From NCBI GenBank assembly GCA_951217055.1, contig OX578276.1, positions 118,056,979 to 118,120,978 of the forward strand: a stretch of DNA of 64,000 nucleotides. The letters run 5' to 3'. Origin of the DNA: Gerris lacustris. Taxonomy: Eukaryota > Arthropoda > Insecta > Hemiptera > Gerridae. Of the stretch, positions 23,839 to 42,821 are shown in pieces. Numbering within the stretch: the stretch's first letter is position 1; each line of letters starts with the position of its first letter. The position numbers and the translations under genes were made by a program. The notes under the pieces are model-generated. The model made no database searches, was not told where the DNA came from, and worked only from the letters and a program-made list of their open reading frames with translations.

Positions 23839-25014
23839 TTAACCCTTGACTGGCATCGTCATATTTACTTACGTAACTGGTATCGTCGGGTCAAATCGGA
23901 CCCAAGGCTTTTTAAGAATAATAAAGCAATTAAATGAATAGTTTTTTTTTTTAAATATTTTACTTTTGACACTGTTTCCAACAGGTTCATAAATATTTTC
24001 AAGTATTTATAACAAATCATATTGTTGTAGCCGCAATTTAAAAAAAAGTTCTTTAATGACATTGAAATATTGGAAAAATATTATTTCCAAAATTTAAAGG
24101 CAAATATTAAAATTTTTGAAAAATGAACTTTATGTTCACTAACATGCATAAACACACTTATTAAAAAATACAGTAGAGTCTCGCTTATCCGGACACCGCT
24201 AGTCTGGACATCCGTTTAATCCGGACGGGCCAAAAACTATGTACAAATTGGAACCAGGGCCTGTTCAGATTTATGAATAATTAAGATAATTGGAGTTTCT
24301 ACTTTTATTGTCTATTAAAAATGTATAAAATTGTTCCTAGTATAGTTTACAGGTGTATATTCCAACGTTCTAACACGAGGAATACCCGGTATTTTTGTTA
24401 AAAATAAACAGATTTAGAATAATTAGGAAAAGTAAGAACATCGATAAATCTGTTTCGGTTCCATAGAAATGTAAGGGGCGGAAGATAATATAAAGGTAGT
24501 GTATTCCAATAAATACAATTTTATGTGACTGAGATGGGGAGAGGGTTTTGAAACATATAGCGGCGGCTAACGCAGTTCCAAGAAATTTCACCAAGCCGCC
24601 AATGTCTAATGTCTCAACGTTTTGTCCCTTCTATACCTGCCACCTGCGTAATAGATTGTCGTTTTATTTTAATTCATTTGATATTTGGACTGGTGACAGA
24701 ACAGCTCTTAACTTAAATAGTGGACCTACGTTGTACATGTTTTGGAGGCTAATAAAAGTAATTTTTACGATAAAAAGTCGATTTTAATAGTTTTACCCTA
24801 CTAAAACTTGTTTTACAGACATTTTAAAACTGATTCCGTTTAATCCGGTCTTTCGGTAATCCGGACTGGGTCCAGTCCCGTCAAACCCGGATTAGCGAGA
24901 CTCTACTGTAAATCAATTTATCGGTCAAAGTTGACCCAGACGTCGCTAAACAGACACTTCTAGTGGTAAGATAAAGATACGCTGGGTCCATTTTGACCCG
25001 ACGATACCAGTTAA
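23839..25014. mobile_element. TTAA (piggyBac-like) element with nested Tigger
   Basis: It is bounded by TTAA at 23839-23842 and 25011-25014. Internal to the ends are inverted ACTGGTATCGTCGGGTCA-type repeats (near 23878 and near 25000). No transposase is seen. A 0.74-kb Tigger copy sits inside (24171-24908), so this element is the older of the two. Confidence 0.6.
24171..24908 (+). mobile_element. Tigger-like element, copy 2
   Basis: CAGTAGAGTCTCGCTTATCC starts it and AGACTCTACTG ends it, flanked by TA. It is internally deleted compared with copy 1 and lacks the helix-turn-helix region. Confidence 0.85.
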
Positions 25015-25264
25015 CCCATTGAATGCGTAATCTAATTTATGAACCTACCTTAGTGACTGAATAGAATCTTTAAAAGTTAAGTTAATTTAAAAATAAAAAA
25101 ACTTGTTGACCCCCTGTGGATACAAACATCAGCGGGCCTGACGTAGCCTTGCAAGATGGTTCTACTCGAGGCACGGAGAATAGAGCTACTGAGGGCTGAA
25201 AGGGAGGTCTTGGATCCACCCGCCAGGCGTGTTAGCATGGACCCACCCGCATTGAATGGGTTAA
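25011..25264. mobile_element. TTAA MITE (piggyBac-like)
   Basis: TTAACCCATTGAATGCG and its complement CGCATTGAATGGGTTAA are perfect 17-bp ends that include the TTAA target duplication. It shares its left TTAA with the right end of the preceding element. The interior is GC-richer than its surroundings. Confidence 0.8.
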
Positions 25265-25451
25265 GGGTTAATGAAACAATAATATTTTGCAAATTTCTAA
25301 TTGTGTTTAAGTAAATATACAGTGAATATTACTACTGCGCATATATTTAATAATTTTTTATTAAATTATATTCTTTGTTCCATATATACATAATTGTGTG
25401 AGTTTATTCTTAGAAAAAATTACACACTTCTAGGCTTCAGCGGGAGACCTA

Positions 25452-25630
25452 TACTCATGCAATTATACTTTGTAAATCTGACAGCTCAGATTGGCCAACC
25501 TATGTAAGGGAAAAAATAGAAACCACTAGGTGGTTATCTTAAGGGTATATCTAGTGATATTTTTGTTTGCCTAGTTGGCCCAACCTTCTATCCAGCAAAA
25601 TCTTGAGCTCTCATTGGCTCCCTTTCTCGT
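25452..25630. mobile_element. MITE, TACTCA...CTGACAGC family, right end lost
   Basis: The left end TACTCATGCAATTATACTTT and the following CTGACAGC match 17437-17640, and the core GAGCTCTCATTGGCTCCC is present. The expected right terminus is not seen, so the copy is truncated. Confidence 0.65.
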
Positions 25631-27190
25631 ACTTAAAAGAAAACAGTGGACATGTTTCTAGTTATTCTTTGAACCTAATAGACTGAGGAGGGCTTTAAAA
25701 CAATGAAGGAAGCACTTTTTGAGCAACATATCAATTTTGACACAAAGTAGTCATACCTTATTTTCCTTGTACAACAACAATATATACTTATATATTTTTT
25801 AAGAAATGGTTAAACTAATATTAATATATCTAGGAATACTGTCCAGTCAAAGAACTGTTTATAGGCAGACTTTTTTTTATTTCAGGGGTTTGTTTGGAGG
25901 TGATAATACCTAAAGTCCCCATACCTACGGTTTATGCTAACTCCTTGCCGCAGCAAAATGTGCCCTGTTATTTGTTGCCTTTCTCTGGGAAATGGTGTGC
26001 CCTAACACGAAAGTGGTTATATTGGAAATAATAGCTGAATAAATTCTCTGCAGTATTGATTTTGATCCTATTAATTTTTGTACCTCATACCATTTAGGAC
26101 TAAGTAAACATTTTTTTTTTAACCACGCTTCCTCCTAAATCGGTGGTTTTACAATAAAAATGCTAATAAATAAAAGTTTAGGGGTTTGAAACACCTTGTA
26201 ACTACACCTTGTAAACCATCCTATTTTATTACTCTGGACTAACTAATGTGACATAAAATGTATATGATGACAGTGAAATCATATTCGACAAGTGAATCAT
26301 AATCGATAGCTATGACAACTTAACCAATACCACAAAATCAGGAGACATAATTAAGTTAAGTATAAAATTGAGTGAACATTAACTGCACTGTGGACACAAT
26401 AATCACCATGAAGCAGGATAAATCTCTGTCTAATGAGTGTAACTAGTCCCAATAATTGCCTTACCCAAGCCCTATCATCAGGAAAAAAGAGCTTTTATTG
26501 ACTGGACTAATACCTAGATATAAATCTAGGATATAAATAATTATTATAAATTTGTATTATTTAAATATAAATCAATTAGTTTAAGTTTGTTAAGTTGGTT
26601 CTCGTATTAAAGGTGGGTTTCACCAGAAACCCAAGCTGTTTATGTTTAGAAAGTTTTGTTTGTTTTTACTGAAAAGCAAATTAGGTTGCACTGCTTGACA
26701 CCTATTATTTATTCTTGATTTTGGTTATATTATCTTTTAAGTTTATTATATTATTGATTGTAATAAAAAGTGAAGATATCAAGAGGTTCAGCAGTTACAA
26801 GAGAAGGTAGTGCTTTGCCTTTAGTCGCAGAACATGTCCTGCAACTTGGGTCATATATAGTCCCCATGGCACAGTTTTTTTCTTTTTAAGGATATGTAGT
26901 GTAATCTTCACTAAGCCCCTAAAAAGCTACTGCATGTTTCTAATTTAATATTAGATATTTAGTTTGCCTCTTTGTTTTAATGGTTTATGTATCATACAGT
27001 GCCCATTAATTATAATAAAAGTTAAACCTTCAATGACCTGGCATTAACTGACAAGACATACTAAAGGATATCCCAGGTCAAAAATTTTTTGTTAATAAAC
27101 ACTGAGATTTTTTAACCACCATTGAATATCCCTTTATTTTAATTTTGTAAAAGAAAAATATTACACATGGAGAAGATTGATTTTTACATA
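25631..27190. other. Intergenic DNA, no feature seen
   Basis: AT-rich DNA with no recognisable gene, RNA or repeat boundary. Confidence 0.4.
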
Positions 27191-27370
27191 CAGGGTGGCC
27201 CAAAAGTAGGCTTACAGCTGTGTCACTATTTGTTCGTTTCTTTTTTCAGATATTGATCTCAGTGGCAAACAATTTAAATGAAGAGTTTTTTAAAAAAAAA
27301 AAAAAAAACAACAAAAAAACATGCTACGTGCATACTTCAATAAATGAAAGGCTACTTTTGGCTCAGCCAT
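27191..27370. mobile_element. Possible mariner-type MITE
   Basis: It begins CAGGGTGGCCCAAAAGTAGG after TA and has an imperfect inverted counterpart ending near 27370 (reverse complement GGCTGAGCCAAAAGTAGCC). The start resembles that of the element at 50192. A 17-base A-run is internal. Confidence 0.4.
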
Positions 27371-27655
27371 ATAAGAATGATTTAAATCCGATGTAATATT
27401 GTGGATAAACAAATATTTTTGAAGATTTAAAGGAGACTAAACATTTAAGAGAGGTTGATTGAAGGCCAGAGGGACAAACAAAAATATTGATGTATCGGAC
27501 CAAAATGCATCGGATGAAATCGATTTTTACTTCGAGAAACATCGGAAATCTTCCACTTTTTTGCTCACCAGGGAAGATTTGAAAGCAATTGTTTTTTTTT
27601 GCTGACATGTTTGGGGGAAGAATCAAACTTCTTTGGGTGGCTTCATGTTTTTTGC

Positions 27656-27955
27656 TTAACACGTTCACGGCGTGCGACTAATTGTGTGGCTCTGGCTCAG
27701 GGCGGTGCCTGTGAGGTATATATATATAAGTATCAATAATTAAAGAACGGAAAAAGCTAGGCGAGAGCGAAAAAGTGGGGTAGAACAGTAGAATTGTGCT
27801 CTAGAGGGCTAGCGGGTTAAAAGAATCTGAACCGTGAGGCTAGGTATTAGAATTAAGGTAGAAGTGTAGGGAGAGCACGTTCCAGGAACGTGGTCCGCCC
27901 TATTGACCCGACCAGCAAAACGTTCCGGGAACGTGGTCCGCCGTGAACGTGTTAA
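27656..27955. mobile_element. TTAA MITE (piggyBac-like)
   Basis: TTAACACGTTCACGGCG and CGCCGTGAACGTGTTAA are perfect inverted ends including TTAA. An inner AACGTTCCGGGAACGTGG motif occurs near the right end, with a partial copy at 27879. Confidence 0.8.
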
Positions 27956-28010
27956 GTTGGGTTGAGAGCTCGAAAGGTATTTAGGTACTATATATATTAT
28001 ATTTGGAGAT

Positions 28011-28050
28011 TTTAAGGGGGCCGTGGTTACCAAAAGGTTAAGAACCACTG
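28011..28050 (-). mobile_element. hAT terminus fragment
   Basis: The reverse complement starts CAGTGGTTCTTAACCTTTTG, a commonly seen hAT end. No matching left end or duplication is visible, so this is an orphan end. Confidence 0.4.
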
Positions 28051-28220
28051 CTCTACACTGCATTAAAGTTTACCAAACCCAAGTAAACATGTCATTATAT
28101 CTACATTGCTTGTATAATTAAATTATTTAGTTGCAATAAAAAAAATGTCAAAAACACCAACTGAAAACAAGTTAATTCCAAGCTAATTGATTTTCAAAAT
28201 ACCATTATACCACTATTCAG

Positions 28221-29992
28221 TAGAGGTGGGTAATAACGGTTATTTGTTATTTGACGGTAACTAGGTATCACGTTCCCGTTCTCAACTGGTAACAGGTTCC
28301 TTGAATAGGTTATTTGGGTAACAGGTTCCACCAGTGCCTTGATGAGCAAAAAAAAAAAAAAGGTCATCGAAAGTAAAATACCTTTGATGGAATTGTACTA
28401 ATTTTACAGTGAAAATATTTCCGCAGCTTGAAGATTCTATATAATACAAATATTAATACTTTGAAATCCAATAAGTGGGATCGCAGTAAAGATCTATTTA
28501 AAATTTAACAGGATTTAACAAGCAAAATAAAATAAAAAAATCTCGTCAAGTACTTGCCAGCAAGTTACTGAGGGTTTTTTCGGTCATAAGAATTCATGAG
28601 TACATTATTATTATTTATTTATTTATTTTGTTTAAACAAATTTTTTTTTTTTTTTTGTATTTTTCCTTATCTTTAGGACCTGTCCTAATGGGGTAGTAGG
28701 CGAGGGGGACATTTTTTTTTAATTTTTTGGGGGGTAAAATGGACGCAATTTTGGAAACACGATATATATTTGTGAACAAAATTTTAATACCTTTAAAATG
28801 ATACCCAACATCGAATTTTCTAATCACAAAAATTTTGGGGCTCCATAGTTACGGCCCCCTAAAATTTTACTTTTTTATATTAACTCCCGGAAATATCATC
28901 AGCCCACAGTGACGCATATTCTTGAATTTTTGTCATATTTTTAGGACCTGTCCTAATAGGGTAGCAGGGGGGGGGGGATTTTTTTTCGTTTTCTTTTAAT
29001 TTTTTGGGGGGTAAAATGGCCGCCATTGTGGAAACACGATATATTTTTGTGAACCAAATTTCAATACCTTTAAAATGATACCCAACTTTGAATTTTCAAA
29101 TAAGAAAAATGTTGGGGCTCCATAGTTACGTCCCCCTAAAAATTATAAAATTTGACTTTTTTTTATCAACTCCCGGAAATTTAATTGGACCACAGAGATA
29201 TATATCTATGTATTTTGGACTTTTTTTTTAGGACCTATTCTAATGGGGTAGTGCAGGGGGGGGGGGGGTATATTTTGTTTGTTTTAATTTTTTGGGGGGT
29301 AAAATGGCCGCCATTTTGGAAACGCGATATATATATTTGTAATCTACATTTCAATTTCAATACCTTTGAAATGATACCCAACTTGAAAATAACAAAAAAT
29401 ATAAAATATTGCGATCTATTCGCAATTGATCGCAGAAATTTGGAGTGTTTAAGTCCGCAATAGTTTTTCTGTTTTTGGGCAAAAAAATTTAACTTGTATA
29501 CCAAATTTCAAGTCCTCTAACCACCTCTATAGCTTTAGTAGGTCGGGAGATATACTCTAAGATGTGACGGACGGACGAACTACCAAAAGCATAAGGGTTT
29601 CTAGAACGACCTCAAAACCCTAAAAAGGCTCCCTTGGCCGATAAAAGCGTGTAATAAGTATGAGTCTAAAATAGTTGCAGTGATGAAGTCCAAAAGAGAC
29701 GTATAACATAATTACAATAAACGTTGTTTGAGAAAAATCGGTCTAGTAGAACAGAAGATAAAACGTATGTTAGTTACATATGAAAAGTGGGGGCAGGGTG
29801 GACACATGAATTGATAACGTAACGTAATGAAGAGTTATAGTTATAATATAACGCTTCATTAAAACCTAATACCTAAGAAGTTTCTGATATTTGATACAGT
29901 TCCCGTCCTGTTAAAGTTATAACATAACGCTTCATTAAAACCTAATACCTACACTACCCCGGAGTTATTGATAACTAACGACCCACCTTCTA
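28221..29992. mobile_element. hAT-like element with three internal 277-bp tandem units
   Basis: The ends TAGAGGTGGGT and (reverse complement) TAGAAGGTGGGT are inverted. The flanks CTATTCAG and CTATTTAT agree at six of eight positions, an imperfect hAT-type duplication. Three tandem units start near 28675, 28952 and 29230 with AGGACCTGTCCTAAT, each holding poly-G, a TTTTTTGGGGGGTAAAATGG block, CGATATAT and ATGATACCCAAC. A separate direct repeat (ACGCTTCATTAAAACCTAAT) lies at about 29851 and 29931. No transposase is seen. Confidence 0.65.
28675..29400. repeat. Tandem array, about 277-bp period, 2.6 copies
   Basis: Unit starts are spaced 277 and 278 bp. The units are clearly homologous but differ by substitutions and homopolymer length; the third is truncated. 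Confidence 0.8.
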
Positions 29993-30479
29993 CTATTTAT
30001 TTAGTTAAAATATGGCATGTTATAGGACAAAAAAAGTAGTTGAATTGGGTAGGAGAAATATAATACCTAAATTTAGAAACATACCAACACAAAGTAGCAA
30101 CTTCTTGAAAGGACTAACAGTGCCATACCCTCTTCAATCATTTCTGTAATATGGAAGAGTCGACTAAGAGTAGGACACTATGACATACTCCAAATATAGA
30201 GGAGTAGCACATGCAACGTGGCAACACATTATGCCTTATATAAAAATGTTGGCAACTGGCTCATAGTTATAAAAACACAATGAGCAAAATTTAGTTTAGT
30301 TGGCAAACAATATCTCATAACTTACAGCAAGTAGCCAAACTAATCCCGCATTAAGCTGTATAATAAATGAGTATATGCCACAAGTCAAGGTATAAAAAAA
30401 CCAAACAGGGAAATTAAAGACCAACATTACCCGAACATAAAGAATCGGTTTATTTTAAAAATAAAAATTACAAATTATA
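29993..30479. other. 3' flank of RpS3
   Basis: Contains the RpS3 polyadenylation signal (listed separately) and otherwise no recognisable feature. Confidence 0.4.
30449..30454 (-). promoter_or_regulatory. RpS3: RpS3 polyadenylation signal
   Basis: AATAAA on the minus strand, 25 bases past the RpS3 stop codon, which predicts a short 3'UTR. Confidence 0.7.
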
Positions 30480-37551
<7,072 letters not shown>

Positions 37552-37625
37552 TGTGAAGATGGATTATATTTAACGTAACTATAAAAGATTAACTAAAACA
37601 ACAAACGTTGTACCACGTTGTGACT

Positions 37626-37634
37626 GGAAAAGGA
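37626..37634 (-). promoter_or_regulatory. RpS3: Candidate TCT initiator of RpS3
   Basis: The minus strand reads TCCTTTTCC, matching the polypyrimidine TCT initiator (YYC+1TTTYY) used by metazoan ribosomal protein genes. The start would be 37632, giving an 81-base 5'UTR without an extra intron. Confidence 0.5.
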
Positions 37635-38475
37635 GCACATGAACATGAACCTAACCTGTCACGAAATCATTCAACAGTGTTGCATAGTTAAATACCCTAA
37701 GTACAGTTTTTAATTAATTTTTTTTTTTAATTTATAAAATTAGATTGTGAATTAATTAATGCAGTATATTGCTGTAAATTTATTAAAGGTATTTATAAAC
37801 TATTATCTTAAATTAAATGCAACTGAAAACTACATTTTTTATTTGACCTAAACAAAGATTTTTCTTTTCAAAGAGGTCTTTGAAAAAAATCTGAGATTCA
37901 GACCAGCCAGAAAAACTATTTGACTTGATCATAATAAAAATTCCATTTTTGGCTGATCTGTACAATAAATCTCTAAATAAATGTTTTACTGGTAAGTACA
38001 CAGCTATTCCTAAGATGCAAGAGCTCAATAAATGAAAATTACTTTAAGTATTAATCAGTTAAAATACCTAGTCTACTTAAAGTTAATTTTGCTAACTTTT
38101 ACCATGCTTTCACGAAATTGATTAATAATTATGATTGAATATTAACATTAATAACAAGTTCCAAGTAACTCAAAAGTATTTGTCCAAGTTCCAAGTTGTA
38201 TTGTCCAGTTCCAAGACAACTACCCCCCCCCCCCCCCCCCCCCCCTCCCCCGTAGATAACTTCATTTCTCATTCCTGGCCTTACACGATTGCTTTTTTTT
38301 TCTTGCTTTAGCTGTGGCAAAATCTTTGAATAAATCTGTATAAAATGTCTAGTGTTATATCGCTTTGGGAAAACATGTTAATAAAATATTAAAAAGCCTG
38401 AATAAAAATATGATAAGATCCTTATAGCTTCTCTTGTAACATTTGTAAAACTACAGGAATAATCCTGTCGACTAA
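37635..38475. other. RpS3 upstream region
   Basis: No gene. It holds a long poly-C tract (about 38223-38245) preceded by repeated CAAGTTCCAAG units at about 38155-38215. Confidence 0.45.
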
Positions 38476-39369
38476 AGGTGGATTCACACCTACGGTCATG
38501 GACAGGGCTGATCACTGTCGGGTCAGGTCAGATCAAGATCCCTTTCTGTTTTTATATAGAAGCATTCCCCCCTTCGGCACGGTCCGATCAGGGTTGCTTG
38601 CCGAGCGATCAAGACCGGAGCTTGCCCTGTGCGTACCATGATCAGACCGACAGTGTGAGAAGCCTACAGACAGTCAACCCTTGGTTCGCCTCCTATCTAC
38701 TGGTTTTTATTGTCATTGCCATTGTTTCTTATTTTGTTTATTGTTTGTTAATTTGTTTATGGTTTCACATTGTTTATCTCGGGATGAATAACGAAAAATT
38801 GATCGAATATGTTCGAGAACTAAAGGTTCTGTATGATTTTTCTGACCCTTTTTACAGCAATAGTAGTAAAAAATATGTGTGAGGCTCTCACGCATTAGAA
38901 GTGTTAAGTTCTAGAATGCATTGCTCTATTTTATTTTTTGACGAATTTATTATTTCAGGATTAAGAAATGGTTAAGGGAAGTTTAATTGAAAAATAAAAT
39001 ATTTCTACGCTAAGGCAATCACATTAATTCCAATAAAAATAAATGTTTATTTTGATTTGCTGGTCTTTAAATAGATATTAATACAATTCATCTGTAAAAA
39101 TGTTACACTTGGACGAGTCTCGAATCGCAAACTTCGTTACACGATTTCACTATATGAAAAAATTCACTCTACCGCCACCAAAGAAGTTTCACTTCAAAAA
39201 GTTTACACAGGGTTAAATTACTGAGAGACATTATAGTGGTACGTATAGGATGTAGTGTTGAGGGAAGGAGATTCTGGCTTTGAACGACTGTTGCCTGCCC
39301 GGACAGAGGGAATGGGTTGGACCGAGAACGTGCCGTGCCCTGTCCGTGACCGTAGGTGTGAATCCACCT
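38476..39369 (+). mobile_element. PIF/Harbinger-like element with MADF remnant
   Basis: AGGTGGATTCACACCTACGG is inverted at both ends (TIR about 33 bp), flanked by TAA (38473-38475 and 39370-39372), the classic Harbinger target. The interior includes a MADF-like N-terminus at 38784-38882. PIF/Harbinger elements commonly carry a second, Myb/MADF-type gene next to the transposase, so the remnant supports the family. The transposase itself is absent. Confidence 0.7.
38784..38882 (+). pseudogene. MADF/Myb-like domain N-terminal remnant
   Basis: From an ATG the frame reads MNNEKLIEYVRELKVLYDFS, followed by DPFYSNSSKKYV. It resembles the first half of MADF domains (pattern L-I-x3-R-x3-LYD-x3-P-x-Y). 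It stops after 32 residues, so it is truncated. The longer upstream frame from 38478 is TIR sequence and a hydrophobic run and is not counted as protein. Confidence 0.5.
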
Positions 39370-39372
39370 TAA

Positions 39373-40084
39373 GAACACACATTTTGAATAGTACACTCAA
39401 TTATGGTGATATATCAAGTATTTGAGTCCCCAAACCTCCAAATTTATACAGAATAGATCCATTTATTATAAATAAATCCATTCTAGTTTATCTATGTCAA
39501 AACTGAAATAATATTTAGTAATACTTACACTCTTACTATGACAATATGACGACAAAACAATACACAATATGAAGCAATTAGTATTTATTTACATCCACAG
39601 AGAGAGTGCGAGAGAATAGGGGTCAAATCCATAGGAAAAAAATACAGAACTAGTTACTTTGAAGTACATTTAGTTAAGATAATTGTATTTACATTGAATT
39701 TGATTGTACTAAAAAGTGCTAAAAGTCCTTGAAGTCACAGGAATGTAAAATAGGTATGACACCCAGAGCCTCAGGCTGAAACAAGTTGAGAGCAAAGCAG
39801 GAAAACAAAGTGGTTATGTTACGAGGCTATAGCTCTCAAATTTTGATACAAATAGCGATGCAGCAAAGAGGAGCATTCAAACATATTTGATTTTATTACT
39901 CTCATCCTAGTGTCTTTCTCTAAGCTTCCTCAGTGTCACATCCCAAAAAGGTTCAATATATCAGTTATGTTTATTTGAAAAGAACTATTTTAGATAAAAA
40001 AAATATGCTCAATAGCAATTTCATAACACCACAGTTTATCCTAAATAATAAACAAGATAAAGGTGGCTGATAAGCTAATATTCA
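39373..40084. other. Intergenic, no feature seen
   Basis: AT-rich DNA without recognisable features. Confidence 0.4.
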
Positions 40085-40320
40085 TTGCTTGATTTTACCT
40101 TTGAGTATAATTTTTTTGTACCTGTATGCCAAATTTGATCAAAATCAGCCCAGTCGTTTAGACTAGGGACCACAAACAAAAGATGACAGAGAGACATAAT
40201 TTAAAAACTTTTTTTCTCATGGGATCCTCAAACATGTAAATCCATCAAAATTTAATTTTTACGCCATCACAAAACTTTCTTTCTCTCTATAATATACTAC
40301 ATATTATATGAGAAAGTAAA
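40085..40320 (-). repeat. Dispersed repeat A, diverged inverted copy
   Basis: The reverse complement shares ATGGATTTACA, the TCC-rich middle and the CTTTCTCATATAA terminus with 583-760. Confidence 0.5.
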
Positions 40321-40880
40321 AAAAAAGAAAAAAATAGAAAGGTAACATTTTTTATTTGTACATAGGAAGTATTAAAATATTAAGGAACATAAACAAAAAA
40401 AATAATATACATATTTAAAAAATAACTAATGAATTAAAAAAAATAAAAAAAATATGAATAATTTTATAATTAACCAATATATCTTCTTTAATTATTTAAA
40501 CTAAAAGAGGAATTAAAAATTTAGAATAAGAAATATAACAGGGAATAAGTAAATACAAAACATTTTATGCATTAAGCAATATAATTTTGAGCTAAAAATA
40601 ATTATTATTTATAAGAGAACCTACTTAACACTTTTTGATTGAATATTATATCCTAACTTCTTTTTTTCTGTATTTCTTGTAAAGGTTTCAGTTATGTAAT
40701 AAATATATATTTATACAAAAGAAATAACTTAAGGAATGTTTTAAATAAAAATGTTAATGTGTTCAAATGAATCATTTTCATATAAATGAAATAATAAAAA
40801 AAAAAAAACAGAAGTTATTTTAAATAAAAAAAAAAACCTACAGAAAAGATGAGTAAAGTACAGTAAATATATTATATATA

Positions 40881-41628
40881 CGAGGGCTATTCGGAACCTA
40901 ACCTCCAATTGGCCACTAGCGGGATTAGCAACACCATTTTGCACTGACGTACACGGCAATTCAATCTGCATCAAGCCGTGGTCAAATGAATGTCGTTCAC
41001 TAGTTTAGTTTTTATAGCATCTTGAAATTTGTGCTCCAAAAAACCGTCCAAATGCGAAGTACGAGCTGTTACAAGGTTTTTTTTTACGCCAAAACAATAT
41101 TCGCCTGCAGGTATTCCTGGAGAACTTTGTGACGAGTATGGGCCAAGTGTTATAGGAGTTGTACATGAATGGGTTAGTTTATTTAAAAGTGGACGAAATA
41201 ACATTCATGATGAAGAGAGAAGTGGTAGGCCATCATTAGTCACAGAGATGAACTCGTTCAGAAAATTGATGGAAGAGTTCGTGAAAATTTCACAATTTCG
41301 GAGCTGTCTAATGAATTTATACAGATTTCTAGAACTGTGTTATTCAAGGTAGTGACAAAGAGGTTAGGTGACCAGATGTTCTGTGCTTGATGGGTGCTAA
41401 AAAGTTTTACCGAGCACCAAAAAACTCGCACTTAACATTTGGACGGAAGTTTTTTTGGAGCGCAGATTTCAAGATGCTATACAAACTAAAGTAGTGCTTG
41501 AATGACATTCATTTGACCATGGTTGATGCAGACTGACCTGCTGTGTACGTCAGTGCAACAATGGTGCTGATACTCCCACTACTTCCCGCACAGTGGCCAA
41601 TCGGAGGTTACTTTCCGAACGGCCCTCG
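40881..41628 (+). mobile_element. Mariner element, decayed, with long inverted ends
   Basis: The ends CGAGGGCTATTCGGAACCTA and (reverse complement) CGAGGGCCGTTCGGAAAGTA are flanked by TA. Inverted homology extends about 180 bp inward on both sides, longer than usual for mariner. A transposase N-terminus remnant sits between. Confidence 0.85.
41098..41410 (+). pseudogene. Mariner transposase N-terminal remnant
   Basis: YSPAGIPGELCDEYGPSVIG and EWVSLFKSGRNNIHDEERSG (with GRPS next) are the second helix-turn-helix and linker of mariner transposases. After a frame change, TISELSNEF and QISRTVLFKVVTKRLG follow. The catalytic DD(34)D part is missing. Confidence 0.85.
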
Positions 41629-41630
41629 TA

Positions 41631-42667
41631 TTTTATAATATGCATATGAATTTATTAATGATGAAGGAAATTTGGAGCAATTAAGATTCCTTTGCTAATA
41701 AGACAGTACTACGATAGAGAGACCACTTCAGATGTTCAAAGAATTCTTTATTTAGTTTTATTTAATACCATATATTAGGAATAATGTAAACATATTCCGT
41801 TTTTTGGACCAAGTGAAGTTACAATATATAATTTTTCAGTTTGTAATATAACAAATATATTACTAACAAAATGAATGGACTTATATCAATAAAATAAACA
41901 CGTGAACCATATATTATATTTTATCACTAGGAAATTGTTAGTTTAATCAGTAAATTAATACAAAAAAAATATAGTAATTAAAAAAAAGACATAATAAAAG
42001 ACATATTGTTTTATTGAGATAAAATTTAACTTACTTAAAAATAGGTATCAGTTTATTGTCAGACAACAATGTTTTTAATTCAGACCAGTTTTATAAATCA
42101 CCCAAGAGCGGAGTCATTTTCTACCTTACACAACTATTTTTCAAGATTCACTAATTTTTTTTCTTCAGACTCTAGCCTCCCCTTATGTTCCACCCCCACA
42201 GCACTTAAGGATAATCATTAATCGCAAACTTATAATGAACTATTGTCTTAATATTCTGTATCTATTATAAAAGTACGTTTTTCAGTGTTAAAGCTACACT
42301 GGGTCTAGAAATAATATTATATTAAAAACCTAATAGTAACTAACTTTTATTTTAACTGCAATTACTGTGGTGATGTAAACGATGATGTTTACACTTTTTT
42401 TCTGCAATAAGGCTGCGAGGAGAGAGAGCGACTAGGAAGACATTTGTTTTATGTAACATATGAAAAAATAAAACTAGTAGTATATAATAGAACATAAACA
42501 TAAAAGAAAGAAGTAGTAAGTTTTGTTTTTACAAGTAAAAAGGGAAATATTGTTTTATACCTGTGTAAAGATAATATCACAATTTTATATTATCACAAAT
42601 ATAATTATTTCAAATAAAATAAGTTTGTATTCTTTATGATTATTTATAAAATAATTTGTAATTTTTG
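41631..42667. other. 3' flank of the RNF216-type gene
   Basis: AT-rich with no recognisable element. No canonical AATAAA was found close to the RNF216 stop on the minus strand. Confidence 0.35.
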
Positions 42668-42821
42668 TTAACTTTTATGTTTTCTTTTGAGTCCTTTTAA
42701 AAGTTGGTTGGTTTCAAAATGAAGTTCGGGATTTTCTCTTTCAACTTCGGCGGTAGCAGTCTTGGCAGCTTCAACTACCGCATCCAAGTGTAGTTTATGG
42801 TTATTGGTCCACAACGGACAT
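42668..42821 (-). CDS. RNF216: RNF216 exon 9 (C-terminus)
   Basis: 154 bases: CPLWTNNHKLHLDAVVEAAK, then a charged helix and a basic tail ending RKHKS and TAA; acceptor ATGTACAG. Confidence 0.9.

Noticed and set aside
27363..27668. 101-codon minus-strand frame, and plus-strand fragments that looked mariner-like
   Set aside because: No clear mariner motif could be confirmed and it ends in the TIR of the neighbouring TTAA MITE.
28675..29400. CRISPR-like or regulatory array
   Set aside because: The 277-bp units are contiguous tandem copies without spacers, inside a hAT-like element in an animal genome.
38129..38320. Frame with a poly-glycine run
   Set aside because: It is a translation of the poly-C tract at 38223-38245.
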